Assembly (NCBI RefSeq): GCF_024385525.1
Contig: NZ_JANFLU010000001.1
Span: forward strand, 1-64,000
Source of the DNA: Arthrobacter sp. zg-Y238
GTDB lineage: Bacteria > Actinomycetota > Actinomycetes > Actinomycetales > Micrococcaceae
Direction of reading: 5' to 3'
Length of the DNA stretch: 64,000 nt
This document shows, piece by piece, positions 36,321 to 45,911 of the stretch (positions are counted from its first letter, which is position 1; every line of letters begins with the position of its first letter). The notes under the pieces are model-generated. The model was not told where the DNA came from. It worked only from the letters and a program-made list of their open reading frames with translations, and searched no databases. Both the position numbers and the translations under genes were made by a program.

Positions 36321-36350
36321 GAGTCCGAATCAGTCCGAATCAGTCCGACG
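36321..36350 (+). repeat. Three tandem 10-bp repeats
   Basis: GAGTCCGAAT, CAGTCCGAAT and CAGTCCGACG follow each other without spacer, about 160 bp before the excalibur gene. They could be regulator sites or simple replication slippage. Confidence 0.6.
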
Positions 36351-36510
36351 AAGCTGTTGCGTGAGAGCAACCTTTGCCCCGGCGAACTATTTCGGCTCTG
36401 CCGTACCCAATTTCCTACCCGGGGGAAGCGGTGCGATTACCCGGATACCTACGCTTTCAGAGTCATCCACCACCTGGATGCCCTCCTTTACTCAGGAAGC
36501 AGGGAATCAC

Positions 36511-36981
36511 ATGAAAAAGACGACAGCTGGCCTCACATTGACGGCCATCACCGGATTCGGGCTCCTTTCGGCAACACCGGCGCTGGCCGCGCAGCCGCCG
36601 GTACCTCCGGATCCTCAGCCCATGCCGTACGCGAACTGCACCGAGGCAGCCGCGGACGACGCTTACAACATCCCCTCCACCCATCCCCGTTACGGGGCCT
36701 GGCTGGACAATGACATGGACGGCATCGGATGTGAGGACTCCTCCCGGCCCATGCCCCAGCCGCAGGGACATATGGACAGCAACGGGACCTGGATTCCGTC
36801 TTATGTGGAACAGATGCCCGCGCAGGTAGGCAGGGTGCCCTCGGGCGGCGCCAACACCGGCATTCCGCAGGAGCCGGAGGAGTCCAACGCAGGAGTCTTG
36901 GCCCTTGGCGGCGGACTGGTGCTAGCGGCGGCAGCAGGCGGCACCTTCGTGGTTCGGCGGCGTCTCGCCGGCCAGGAATAA
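36511..36981 (+). CDS. Excalibur calcium-binding surface protein
   Basis: 156 aa. Signal peptide ending TPALAAQP (about residue 27), then an excalibur domain: YANCTEAAADDAYNIPSTHP...RYGAWLDNDMDGIGCED with the DxDxDGxxCE calcium motif. Near the C-terminus VPSGGANTGIP is followed by a hydrophobic span and RRR, the layout of a sortase-anchored protein without a classical LPXTG. The adjacent gene (24 bp downstream) is a class F sortase, which supports it as substrate. ATG at 36511 with CAGGAAGCAGGGA. Confidence 0.85.
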   Translation: MKKTTAGLTLTAITGFGLLSATPALAAQPPVPPDPQPMPYANCTEAAADDAYNIPSTHPRYGAWLDNDMDGIGCEDSSRPMPQPQGHMDSNGTWIPSYVEQMPAQVGRVPSGGANTGIPQEPEESNAGVLALGGGLVLAAAAGGTFVVRRRLAGQE

Positions 36982-37005
36982 GCGGATTCCGGTGAGCGGA
37001 TCGAC

Positions 37006-37797
37006 ATGAGGAACACTCCGGGCGGCCGCCGCAGAAGCCTTGGTGCGGCTGCGGCGGCCGCGCTTCTCCTCCTCGCGGGGGTCAGCAGCGCCGGGCCGAT
37101 CAGCATTGGCGGCACTCCGTCGGCAACAGCGTTCGTCCCGACTCCCGTTCCCGCTGCCTCCATTCCGGATTCCCCCATCCCAAGCTCCTCGGCACAGAAC
37201 TCTCCTACCCCAGGTGTCCCTGCACCAACAGTCCCCGTACCAACCAGCCCGACACCAGACAGCCCCGTAACGGCCGTACCGGTACCGTCGCCGTCGCTGC
37301 CGGCCGCGCCTTCCGCGGCACCGAACGCCCAGCCCATGGGAATGCCGGAATCCGCACCGGCGATGCTGCGCATTCCCTCGATCGGGGCGACGTCCAGACT
37401 GATCCGCCTGGGCCTGGACGCCGACGGCGCATTGCAGGTCCCTTCGGGCAAACCGGGTTCGCCTGCGGGCTGGTACGAGCACTCCCCCACACCGGGCGAG
37501 ACGGGTCCGGCCGTGCTGCTGGGGCATGTCAATGCTGAGGGAGGCGGTCCCGGGATTTTCGCCGGCCTCCGCCGGCTCTCCCCCGGTGACCGCATTGAGG
37601 TGGTCCGGGAGGACGGCAGCACAGCGGTCTTCACAGTGCGCGGCGGCGAGCAGTATCCCAAGGACGAATTCCCCACGTCCAAGGTGTACGGAAATACCGC
37701 CGGTCCGGAACTTCGCATGATTACCTGCGACGGCTATGACCCGAAGACCGGACACTTTGATGACAATTACGTGGTGTACGCCGCGATGGTCCCCTGA
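37006..37797 (+). CDS. Class F sortase
   Basis: 263-aa membrane-anchored transpeptidase. N-terminal anchor, a Pro/Thr/Ser-rich stalk (about residues 40-110) and the catalytic domain from LRIPSIGATSRLIRLGLDADG. Active-site His is in AVLLGHVN and Cys in RMITCDG. The Arg normally found after the Cys (SYRDN in relatives) seems replaced: the text reads GHFDDN. Probable partner of the excalibur protein upstream. ATG at 37006. Confidence 0.85.
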   Translation: MRNTPGGRRRSLGAAAAAALLLLAGVSSAGPISIGGTPSATAFVPTPVPAASIPDSPIPSSSAQNSPTPGVPAPTVPVPTSPTPDSPVTAVPVPSPSLPAAPSAAPNAQPMGMPESAPAMLRIPSIGATSRLIRLGLDADGALQVPSGKPGSPAGWYEHSPTPGETGPAVLLGHVNAEGGGPGIFAGLRRLSPGDRIEVVREDGSTAVFTVRGGEQYPKDEFPTSKVYGNTAGPELRMITCDGYDPKTGHFDDNYVVYAAMVP

Positions 37798-37886
37798 TGC
37801 CAGCCTGCTGCTGCACTAGGGTCTTGGAGTAACAGCGGCTCCGTTCGTGGAACCGGCACGGTGGCGCAGAGTTTCAGGGGGAAACA

Positions 37887-38429
37887 ATGGGTAAACCAAC
37901 TATGCGTTCCGGCGGCACCCAATCAAGGTCCAAAGATAAGAGCAAGAGTGACCCGCATGAGGCATCGACGTTTTTAGCCGCTCTGATCTGTCTGGCACTC
38001 GGTGGTATTTCCCTCCACTGGGACATTGCCGGCGTCAGGGACGACAGGCGCCTTCTTGCAGAGGGCGTGCACGCTCAGGGCGTTGTCACGCGCACTTACG
38101 TGGAACGGCACGGAACAGCACGGTACGGGTCCGACGAGACCGTCGCGTCGATCATTTATTCGCCCTCCGCTGGGGACGAGGTCGCAATCACCCATACGGT
38201 GCGGAATTCACCAACCGAGGGACTTGAGGACCAAGAGGTAACCCTGTTCTACAACCCGGCTGACCCTTCCGAAGCTGTTGTCGAAGAATGGCGTGACGAG
38301 TACGACTGGATGACCGTGGCGGCAGTCCTGTTTTTGGCCGGGGGTGGCTTCGCCTTGGTGGTGAGTACGCGCTCCATTATTAGGGGATTAATTAGGAGAC
38401 GCCGAAAGCCAGCGGAAAAGCCGCTCTAG
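37887..38429 (+). CDS. DUF3592 membrane protein
   Basis: 180 aa with two membrane spans (about residues 28-46 and 143-163) enclosing a DUF3592-type extracellular beta domain (HAQGVVTRTYVERHG, EVTLFYNPADPSEAVV). The N-terminus is basic. Base composition is visibly less GC-rich than its neighbours (runs such as ATTAGGGGATTAATTAGG near the 3' end), hinting at foreign origin. Function unknown. Confidence 0.8.
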   Translation: MGKPTMRSGGTQSRSKDKSKSDPHEASTFLAALICLALGGISLHWDIAGVRDDRRLLAEGVHAQGVVTRTYVERHGTARYGSDETVASIIYSPSAGDEVAITHTVRNSPTEGLEDQEVTLFYNPADPSEAVVEEWRDEYDWMTVAAVLFLAGGGFALVVSTRSIIRGLIRRRRKPAEKPL

Positions 38430-38430
38430 A

Positions 38431-39054
38431 TCACGGTGCGGTGCTGCGCACCGGTTGGCGCAGCACCGTCCGCAGCTTCTCCGGAGCCGCCCGCCGCGGG
38501 TCGCTGAGGTACACCTCGTGGTGGTCGCCGTTGAAGGTCAGGTGACGTTCGGGCATCCAGGAGTCGTGCAGGCGGGCCAGGACCGGCCCCTCGGCGTCGT
38601 ACGGCCCAACGAACAGGATCTGCGCAGCCAGGCCCTCCGTAAGTGTCTGCAGCCGCACCTGTTCCAGGCCGGGAAGCTTCTTTTTAGCCTCAACGGAGGC
38701 AACAGCTGCGTCCACCATTTCCGGGGTGATCCACTCCGGCTGGGCAATCAGCATGGTCCAGTCCCAGGAGCTTTTGTCGCGGCGGACAAAGGCCTCCGGA
38801 TCCTCCGCGCGCCACAGACCTTCCAGCGGGCCGACCGTGAAGTCCGCCTCCAACTCATCCTTGGAGGCGAACTTCAGCGAATACGCCACCGGATACAGGC
38901 ACTCGAGCGCCCGGGTGTATTCAGGGGAAGTATTGGGGTCACCGTGCCCGTCCACGGCCAGATAATGCATGATCGGCACATCCACCAGCGTGAAGTCGCG
39001 GCCGCCGGGCGCATACAGTTCCGGATAGGACCGTTTCAGGTCGAACTTTTCCAT
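38431..39054 (-). CDS. GyrI-like small-molecule-binding domain protein
   Basis: 207 aa. The start KFDLKRSYPELYAP and LVDVPIMHYLAVDGHGDPN are typical of the GyrI-like (SOUL/AraC effector-binding fold) family that stands alone. Later WTMLIAQPEWITPEMV and WMPERHLTFNGDHHEVYLSDPRR fit. Members bind or degrade small ligands; the ligand here is unknown. ATG at 39054 with AAAGGGA. Confidence 0.82.
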   Translation of the reverse strand: MEKFDLKRSYPELYAPGGRDFTLVDVPIMHYLAVDGHGDPNTSPEYTRALECLYPVAYSLKFASKDELEADFTVGPLEGLWRAEDPEAFVRRDKSSWDWTMLIAQPEWITPEMVDAAVASVEAKKKLPGLEQVRLQTLTEGLAAQILFVGPYDAEGPVLARLHDSWMPERHLTFNGDHHEVYLSDPRRAAPEKLRTVLRQPVRSTAP

Positions 39055-39231
39055 GCGCTGTCCCTTTCGAGCGCCACCTTTCGAGCGGCTTTCCAGCGTA
39101 GGCGTTTGCGCCCGAATACCGGGAGGCCCGGCCGGTGAAGGGGCAACCGGCAGGACCAAAAAGCAACGGGCACCAAAACGGCGGCCCCCAGCAAAACCGG
39201 GGACCGCCGTCGTTGTGGTGAAGCCGGGAGC

Positions 39232-39653
39232 CTACAGCCCTTCGATGGCTGCCTTGGCCTGCGGATCGGAATCGTCGAGGAACTTCCGGATCCGGTCCAC
39301 TTCCTCGGTCTCGCCGATCGCCGCGGCAGCGCGGCCGAGCGCGTACAGCGAGCGCAGGAAACCGCGGTTGGGCACGTGCGACCACGGGATGGGGCCGATG
39401 CCGCGCCAGCCGGCACGGCGCAGGGAATCCAGTCCCCGGTGGTAACCCACCCGGGCGTACGCGTAGGACTCGACGTTGCGGCCCTCTTCGAATGCCTCGT
39501 CCGCGAGCGCGGCCCACACCTGCGAGGAGGTGGGGAACTTCGCGGCGAGATCCACCGGTTCGTCGCCGGCCTCCAGACGGGCGACGACGTCGGTCTCCTC
39601 CGGCAGGTAGGTGGCGTCGGGGCCGAGGAGGTTCTTGCGGAATTCGTCTGACA

Positions 39654-39654
<1 letters not shown>
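39232..39654 (-). CDS. DUF3151 domain protein
   Basis: 140-aa actinobacterial protein, function unknown. Typical features: NLLGPDATYLPEETDV near the start, YARVGYHRGLDSLRRAGWRG in the centre and PWSHVPNRGFLRSLYALGRAA, all of helical TPR-like character. The start codon shares one base with the fba stop (TAATG), so it is translated with fba. Fba-DUF3151 pairing is recurrent in this group as I recall it. Confidence 0.88.
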
Positions 39655-40673
<1,019 letters not shown>

Positions 40674-40797
40674 GCTGACTCCAAGGTCGATACGGCAGGG
40701 CCTTCAGCCCTCGTTGGCTCCTTACATCCTAGCCACAAGTGTCCCCGAGACATCAGGTGCCGCCGCCGATTACGACGGCGGCTTCCGGCGCCCGTCC

Positions 40798-41469
40798 TTA
40801 GCCCACCTTCTGGCCGAAGACGTGCCGGCGGATCCAGCCATGCATGGCGATGGCCGCAGCGGAGCCGGCGTTGATGGAACGGGTGGAGCCGAACTGGGCA
40901 ATGGACAGGGTGGCATCCGCTGCGGCGTGGACTTCCGGGCTTAGGCCGGGGCCCTCCTGCCCGAAGACCAGCACGCAGTTCTCCGGAAGTTCATAGGTTT
41001 CCAGCGGCACGGAGTCCGGAAAGTTGTCGATCCCGATGATGTGCAGGCCTTCGCTGCGGGCCCACTGCACAAAGTCCTCAACGGTGGGGTGGTTGCGGAT
41101 GTGCTGGTAACGGTCGGTGACCATGGCGCCGCGGCGGTTCCACCGGCGTCGTCCGATGATATGCACTTCCTTGGCCATGAAGGCATTGGCGGTGCGCACC
41201 ACGGTGCCGATGTTGAAGTCATGCTGCCAGTTCTCGATGGCAACGTGGAACGGATGCCGCCGGGTGTCCAGGTCCGCCACAATCGCGTCATGCTTCCAGT
41301 AACGGTATTCGTCAACCACGTTGCGGGCGTCCCCGTTGGCCAGCAGTTCCGGGTCCCAGTGATCCCCTTCCGGCAACGGCCCCTCCCAGGGGCCCACACC
41401 CACCTGGTGCAACGGTGCGGCGGCTTCATCTACGGTGTCATCGCTGACTTCTTCGGGGCTGTCTATCAC
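40798..41469 (-). CDS. TrmH/SpoU-family RNA methyltransferase
   Basis: 223-aa SPOUT methyltransferase. The three family motifs are visible: NWQHDFNIGTVVRTANAF, VLVFGQEGPGLSPEV and GSTRSINAGSAAAIAMHGWI (knot). Probably acts on tRNA or rRNA 2'-O-ribose; the exact target is not clear. GTG at 41469; TAGGCT on the minus strand (41476-41481) ends 6 nt upstream. Confidence 0.9.
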   Translation of the reverse strand: MIDSPEEVSDDTVDEAAAPLHQVGVGPWEGPLPEGDHWDPELLANGDARNVVDEYRYWKHDAIVADLDTRRHPFHVAIENWQHDFNIGTVVRTANAFMAKEVHIIGRRRWNRRGAMVTDRYQHIRNHPTVEDFVQWARSEGLHIIGIDNFPDSVPLETYELPENCVLVFGQEGPGLSPEVHAAADATLSIAQFGSTRSINAGSAAAIAMHGWIRRHVFGQKVG

Positions 41470-41589
41470 CCTTCCAGCCTAAGGTGAAAGACTGGCAACG
41501 CCCGCTTCCGGCGCCTCCGGGACAGGTTCCCGGCAGTGCGTGCCCTGTGAGTCGAGGCAGTAAATGCAGTATGCGAGAAATGGGAGACC

Positions 41590-42381
41590 GTGGGCGAAAA
41601 CGAGAACATTGAATGCTGGCTGACAGACATGGACGGGGTCCTGGTCCACGAAAACCACCCGATTCCTGGTGCCGCTGAGCTCATTGACCGCTGGGTTGCC
41701 ACATCCAAGCGGTTCCTGGTGCTGACCAACAATTCCATCTACACCCCGCGGGACCTCGCCGCACGCCTGCGTGCCTCGGGACTGGAAGTCCCGGAAGAAA
41801 ACCTCTGGACGTCCGCGCTGGCCACGGCCGAGTTCCTCAAGGACCAGGTGAAGAACTCCGGCACTCCCGGACGCTGCTTTGTGGTGGGCGAGGCCGGACT
41901 TACGACGGCGCTGCACGAGGCAGGCATGATCCTCACCGACACCGCTCCGGACTACGTGGTGTTGGGCGAGACCCGCACCTATTCCTTTGGCACCATTACC
42001 AAGGCAATCCGGCTCATCCTGGACGGCGCGCGTTTCATCGCCACCAACCCGGACGTCACGGGCCCCTCGCAGGAGGGACCGCTCCCGGCGACCGGCGCCA
42101 TTGCCGCACTGATCACGGCGGCCACCAAGATGGAGCCCTACATTGTCGGCAAGCCGAACCCGATGATGTTCCGGTCCGCCATGCGCAAGATCGACGCCCA
42201 CTCCGAAACCACCGCCATGATCGGCGACCGGATGGACACCGACATCGTGGCAGGCATCGAGGCGGGACTGCACACCGTGCTGGTGCTCAGCGGCATCACC
42301 CAGCGCGAGGACATCAACCGGTATCCGTTCCGGCCCACGCAGATCATGAACTCCGTGGCGGACCTGATCAACACCATCTGA
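41590..42381 (+). CDS. HAD-IIA family phosphatase (NagD-like)
   Basis: 263-aa HAD phosphatase. Motif I LTDMDGVLVHE, motif II VLTNNSIYTPRDLAA, motif III Lys in YIVGKPNPMMF and motif IV MIGDRMDTDIVAG are all present, with the C2 cap between. Relatives hydrolyse nucleotide or sugar phosphates (NagD, PGP). GTG at 41590; ribosome site GGGAGA is close. Substrate unknown. Confidence 0.88.
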   Translation: MGENENIECWLTDMDGVLVHENHPIPGAAELIDRWVATSKRFLVLTNNSIYTPRDLAARLRASGLEVPEENLWTSALATAEFLKDQVKNSGTPGRCFVVGEAGLTTALHEAGMILTDTAPDYVVLGETRTYSFGTITKAIRLILDGARFIATNPDVTGPSQEGPLPATGAIAALITAATKMEPYIVGKPNPMMFRSAMRKIDAHSETTAMIGDRMDTDIVAGIEAGLHTVLVLSGITQREDINRYPFRPTQIMNSVADLINTI

Positions 42382-42409
42382 GTCCTCCCGGAACCGGCCC
42401 GGGCGGGGG

Positions 42410-43420
42410 TTATTCCTCCGCCCGGTGACCTCCTGCGGCTTCGGGCGGGTCGAAGAGCCGCAATACCTCCAGCACTATGTCCTGATAGACCGCAGGGTTC
42501 CACTGCGGGCTGGCATGGGCGGGACGTGCTCCTTCGGTGACCAGCGAGCTGGTCAGCAGGTTCGCCGGGAACGCGGCTTCCCAGCCGGCCCGGGCCGCGC
42601 CGTAGTCCACCGTCCCGTCCTCCGGATTTCCGATGAATGCCAGCTTTGTCCCGCCCAGTGATCCGGAAAACCGGGGAGCCGTGAAGTGGTAGATGTAGGA
42701 CGCCTGGGACTGGATGAGCCGGCTGGACGGAGCCAACGGTGAAAGCTGTTCCAGGGTTTGTTCCGCAACCGTCCGCCAGGACCGTTCGTTCCGGTGCAGT
42801 ACGCGCTCCCCCAGCTCGTAGCCACCGCGCAGCCCGGTGGTGATCCGGTAGCCGTTGTCATACAGGAACACCGCTCCCTTGAACATCGTCTGGTCGCGGA
42901 CTGCATTCCGGCCGGACGGACTGGAATCCAGGACAATCAGGTCGACGGCAACCCCGCGGCCGGCCAGACCTGCGGCCACCTGTACCGCCAGCATTCCGCC
43001 GAAGCTGTGCCCGTAAAAGTAGACGCGCGTCAGCGAGTGTTCCCGGATGGAAGCATGCACCGCCTCAAGGATTGCCGGGACTTTCAGGCCCAGATTGGAA
43101 TATCCGATCCCGGCCAGCTGTCCCCGAGTGGCCAAAGCCGGACGCAGGGAGCGCAGGAGCCAGGCGGTTTCCTCCCAACTGGTCTTGTAGCCGGGGAACA
43201 GGAACCACATGGCATGGGGAAACCGCCGTTCGGCGTCCTCGTCGGGCACCCGCAGGATTTCCAGCTCTTCCCGGTAGTGCTGGACGCGGTCGGTGACAAC
43301 GAGATCGGTGCTGAGCAGGATCCCCGCAAGCGAACCGGCCAGGAACCGGCGTCGGGATACCCGGTGCAGGTCTGCCGTGGTCCGAAGGAGATCCCCCGGA
43401 GCGGTAGGTTCCGGTTTCAT
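42410..43420 (-). CDS. Secreted alpha/beta hydrolase-fold protein, probable Tat substrate
   Basis: 336 aa. The N-terminus has a twin-arginine-like motif SRRRFLAGSLAGILLST. The fold core is seen in VYFYGHSFGGMLAVQVA (complete G-H-S-F-G elbow), DLIVLDSSPSG and a late acid/His region. It may be an exported lipase or esterase; the oxygen-poor N-terminal part of the sequence (LEILRVPDEDAERRFPHAMWF) is not family-typical. ATG at 43420 is chosen; one at 43468 would overlap pyrE. The two genes are close, so joint transcription is likely. Confidence 0.75.
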   Translation of the reverse strand: MKPEPTAPGDLLRTTADLHRVSRRRFLAGSLAGILLSTDLVVTDRVQHYREELEILRVPDEDAERRFPHAMWFLFPGYKTSWEETAWLLRSLRPALATRGQLAGIGYSNLGLKVPAILEAVHASIREHSLTRVYFYGHSFGGMLAVQVAAGLAGRGVAVDLIVLDSSPSGRNAVRDQTMFKGAVFLYDNGYRITTGLRGGYELGERVLHRNERSWRTVAEQTLEQLSPLAPSSRLIQSQASYIYHFTAPRFSGSLGGTKLAFIGNPEDGTVDYGAARAGWEAAFPANLLTSSLVTEGARPAHASPQWNPAVYQDIVLEVLRLFDPPEAAGGHRAEE

Positions 43421-43448
43421 CGACCCGGTGCCGCGGCGGTTGCTGCCG

Positions 43449-44018
43449 CTATCCGAGGCCGAGTTCATCCTTGCCGAACGCAAACAGATAGGGAACGCCG
43501 GCCTCGGCCTCGATACGCTCCTTGGCTCCGGTGTCCCGGTCCACGATCACAGCCACGGCCACCACGTTGCCGCCGGCGTTGCGCACACCCTCGACGGCGG
43601 TCAGCGCCGACCCGCCGGTAGTGGAAGTGTCCTCCAGGACCACCACGTTGCGGCCGGCGACGTCGGGGCCTTCCACCTGGCGGCCCATGCCGTAGGACTT
43701 CTGTGCCTTGCGGACAACAAAGGCGTCCACGGCCCGGCCGGCGCGGGTGGCCGCGTGCATTACGGCGGTGCCCACCGGATCAGCTCCCATGGTCAGTCCG
43801 CCCGCGTTGGTGAACTCAATGCCTGCACGCTCCAGCAGTTCCAGCATCACGTCGCCGACCAGCACGGACGCTTCGTGCTGCAGCGTGACACGGCGCAGGT
43901 CAATGTAGTAATCCGCCTCGGCGCCGGAGGAAAGCACCACTTTGCCGCGCACCACCGCCAACTCCATGATCAGTTCGAGCAGCCGGGCGCGGGACGGGGC
44001 GATCGCGGGCGAAGTCAT
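43449..44018 (-). CDS. pyrE: Orotate phosphoribosyltransferase
   Basis: Converts orotate and PRPP to OMP in pyrimidine synthesis. 189 aa with the PRPP motif VVVLEDTSTTGGSAL and the catalytic loop VVRKAQKSYGMGRQVEG. ATG at 44018; TAGGAT on the minus strand (44025-44030) ends 6 nt upstream. No other pyr gene is nearby. Confidence 0.95.
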   Translation of the reverse strand: MTSPAIAPSRARLLELIMELAVVRGKVVLSSGAEADYYIDLRRVTLQHEASVLVGDVMLELLERAGIEFTNAGGLTMGADPVGTAVMHAATRAGRAVDAFVVRKAQKSYGMGRQVEGPDVAGRNVVVLEDTSTTGGSALTAVEGVRNAGGNVVAVAVIVDRDTGAKERIEAEAGVPYLFAFGKDELGLG

Positions 44019-44024
44019 GGCTCA

Positions 44025-44030
44025 ATCCTA
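44025..44030 (-). promoter_or_regulatory. -10 of pyrE, likely leaderless
   Basis: On the minus strand TAGGAT ends 6 nt before the pyrE ATG with no ribosome binding site. PyrR-type attenuation is therefore unlikely. Confidence 0.5.
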
Positions 44031-44156
44031 GCTACGGGCAACGGGAGGACAGGGCTTTGGTCCCTTATGCGACGTGACACCGGTCAATTCGGCAATCCGG
44101 GGCCGGGGCGGCCCAACTCGCACTGCCCTTCCCGGGCACGGCGCGGCAGACGGATA

Positions 44157-44162
44157 TAGGCT
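44157..44162 (+). promoter_or_regulatory. -10 of nadE, likely leaderless
   Basis: TAGGCT ends 7 nt before the nadE ATG at 44170; no ribosome site. Confidence 0.5.
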
Positions 44163-44169
44163 GTGATCC

Positions 44170-44991
44170 ATGCGGAAACTACAAGCGGAAATCATTGCCG
44201 AACTGGGAGTTCAGCCCACCATTGATGCGGCCGCGGAAATCCGCCGCCGGGTGGACTTCCTCAAGGACTACCTGCACGCCTCGCATACCTCGGGGTACGT
44301 TCTGGGCATCAGCGGCGGCGTGGATTCCACGCTTGCGGGCAAGCTCGCCCAGTTGGCCGTGGACGAGCTGAAAGCCGAGGGCACCGACGCGCAGTTCATT
44401 GCCCTGCGGCTGCCGTATCGGGTCCAGCATGACGAAGCGGATGCCCAGGCTGCCCTCGAGTTCATCGCGCCGTCCAAGTCCCTGGTGTACAACGTCGGAC
44501 CGGCGGTGGACGGCTTCGAAGACGAATACGTGAAAATGACCGGCGAGAAAATCACCGACTTCAACAAGGGCAACATCAAGGCCCGGGTGCGCATGACCGC
44601 GCAGTATGCAGTGGCGGGCCAGCACAACCTCCTGGTGATCGGCACCGACCACGGCGCCGAATCCGTCACCGGATTCTTCACGAAGTTCGGCGACGGCGGC
44701 GCGGACCTGCTGCCGCTCTCCGGCCTGGACAAGCGCCAGAACCGGGCCCTGCTGGCGGAGCTGGGCGCCCCGGAAAAGCTCATCGGCAAGGCACCCACCG
44801 CCGACCTGCTGGACGACAAGCCCGGCCAGACCGATGAAACCGAGCTGGGCCTGAGCTACGACACCATCGACGGCTATCTGGAAGGCGGGGACACCCCCGC
44901 CGAAGACGCCGAAAAGATCGAGGCACGCTTTGTGATGACCCGGCACAAGCGCACCGTACCCGTCACTGTTTCCGACACCTGGTGGAAATAG
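44170..44991 (+). CDS. nadE: NAD+ synthase, ammonia-dependent
   Basis: Final step of NAD synthesis: amidation of nicotinate adenine dinucleotide. 273 aa, so without the glutaminase domain of the large type. PP-loop [21 protein letters not shown], and [28 protein letters not shown] are typical. Followed by a GC hairpin. Divergent from pyrE. Confidence 0.95.
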   Translation: MRKLQAEIIAELGVQPTIDAAAEIRRRVDFLKDYLHASHTSGYVLGISGGVDSTLAGKLAQLAVDELKAEGTDAQFIALRLPYRVQHDEADAQAALEFIAPSKSLVYNVGPAVDGFEDEYVKMTGEKITDFNKGNIKARVRMTAQYAVAGQHNLLVIGTDHGAESVTGFFTKFGDGGADLLPLSGLDKRQNRALLAELGAPEKLIGKAPTADLLDDKPGQTDETELGLSYDTIDGYLEGGDTPAEDAEKIEARFVMTRHKRTVPVTVSDTWWK

Positions 44992-45017
44992 CTCCCTTTC
45001 CCTACCCCGAGCCCGCC

Positions 45018-45049
45018 TAAGCGGGCGGTCCATCCCGGCCGCCCGCTTA
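45018..45049 (+). terminator. Terminator after nadE
   Basis: Perfect 11-bp stem TAAGCGGGCGG/CCGCCCGCTTA with a 10-nt loop, 27 bp after the nadE stop. No U tract. Confidence 0.65.
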
Positions 45050-45093
45050 CCCGTTGTGGTGCGGGGCGCAGTGTGGAGCCGGACGGGATTCGG

Positions 45094-45099
45094 TAACGT
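45094..45099 (+). promoter_or_regulatory. -10 of xth, likely leaderless
   Basis: TAACGT ends 6 nt before the GTG at 45106; no ribosome site. Confidence 0.45.
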
Positions 45100-45105
45100 A
45101 GCAGT

Positions 45106-45909
45106 GTGAAGATAGCTACCTGGAACGTGAACTCCATCCGCGCCCGAGCCGACCGCATTGAGGCCTGGCTGCAGCGCTCCGACGTCGACGTCCTTGCCAT
45201 TCAGGAAACCAAGGCGAAGGACGACAATTTCCCCTGGGAACTGTTCGAAAAGAACGGTTACGAGGTGGCCCACTTCGGGCTGAGCCAGTGGAACGGTGTC
45301 GCGATCGCGTCCCGCGTGGGGCTCGACGACGTCGAACGCACCTTCCCGGACCAGCCGATGTTCGGCAAAACCGAAGAAACCACGGTGGCTGAGGCCCGCG
45401 CCATCGGTGCCACCTGCGGCGGCGTGCGGGTGTGGAGCCTGTACGTACCCAACGGCCGGGCCGTGGATGATCCGCACATGCCCTACAAGCTGCAGTGGCT
45501 CAAGACGCTCAAGGACCACGCAGCGGAGTGGATCACCAAGGATCCGTCCCTGGAACTGGCTCTGATGGGCGACTGGAACATTGCTCCGCAGGATGACGAC
45601 GTATGGGACATCGACTGGTTCCGCGCCCAGAATGCCACGCACATCACCGAACCCGAGCGGCAGGCCTTCAACGAGTTCCTTGACGCCGGGTTCACCGACG
45701 TCGTCCGGCCCTTCCATCCCGGCCCCGGCGTCTACACCTACTGGGACTACACCCAGCTGCGGTTCCCCAAGCGCCAGGGCATGCGTATCGACTTCGTCCT
45801 GGGCTCCCCAGCCCTGGCCAAGCGCGTAACCGGAGCCGTGATCGACCGGGAAGAACGCAAGGGCAAGGGCGCTTCGGACCACGCACCCGTGATTGTGGAA
45901 CTGGACTAG
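45106..45909 (+). CDS. xth: Exodeoxyribonuclease III (AP endonuclease)
   Basis: 267-aa Mg-dependent base-excision repair nuclease. Motifs ATWNVNSIRARADRI, LAIQETKAKDD (metal Glu), MGDWNIAP, and SDHAPVIVEL (catalytic Asp/His) are clear. GTG start at 45106. Followed 2 bp later by the 45912 gene, which is probably cotranscribed. Confidence 0.96.
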   Translation: MKIATWNVNSIRARADRIEAWLQRSDVDVLAIQETKAKDDNFPWELFEKNGYEVAHFGLSQWNGVAIASRVGLDDVERTFPDQPMFGKTEETTVAEARAIGATCGGVRVWSLYVPNGRAVDDPHMPYKLQWLKTLKDHAAEWITKDPSLELALMGDWNIAPQDDDVWDIDWFRAQNATHITEPERQAFNEFLDAGFTDVVRPFHPGPGVYTYWDYTQLRFPKRQGMRIDFVLGSPALAKRVTGAVIDREERKGKGASDHAPVIVELD

Positions 45910-45911
45910 CC

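Noticed and set aside
35340-36713. Coding frames through the 19-bp repeats on both strands
   Set aside because: The translations merely repeat the DNA unit (GIRTKRGDPDKAQGSGQ-like), have no ribosome site and no homology feel; the repeats are better taken as DNA or RNA elements.
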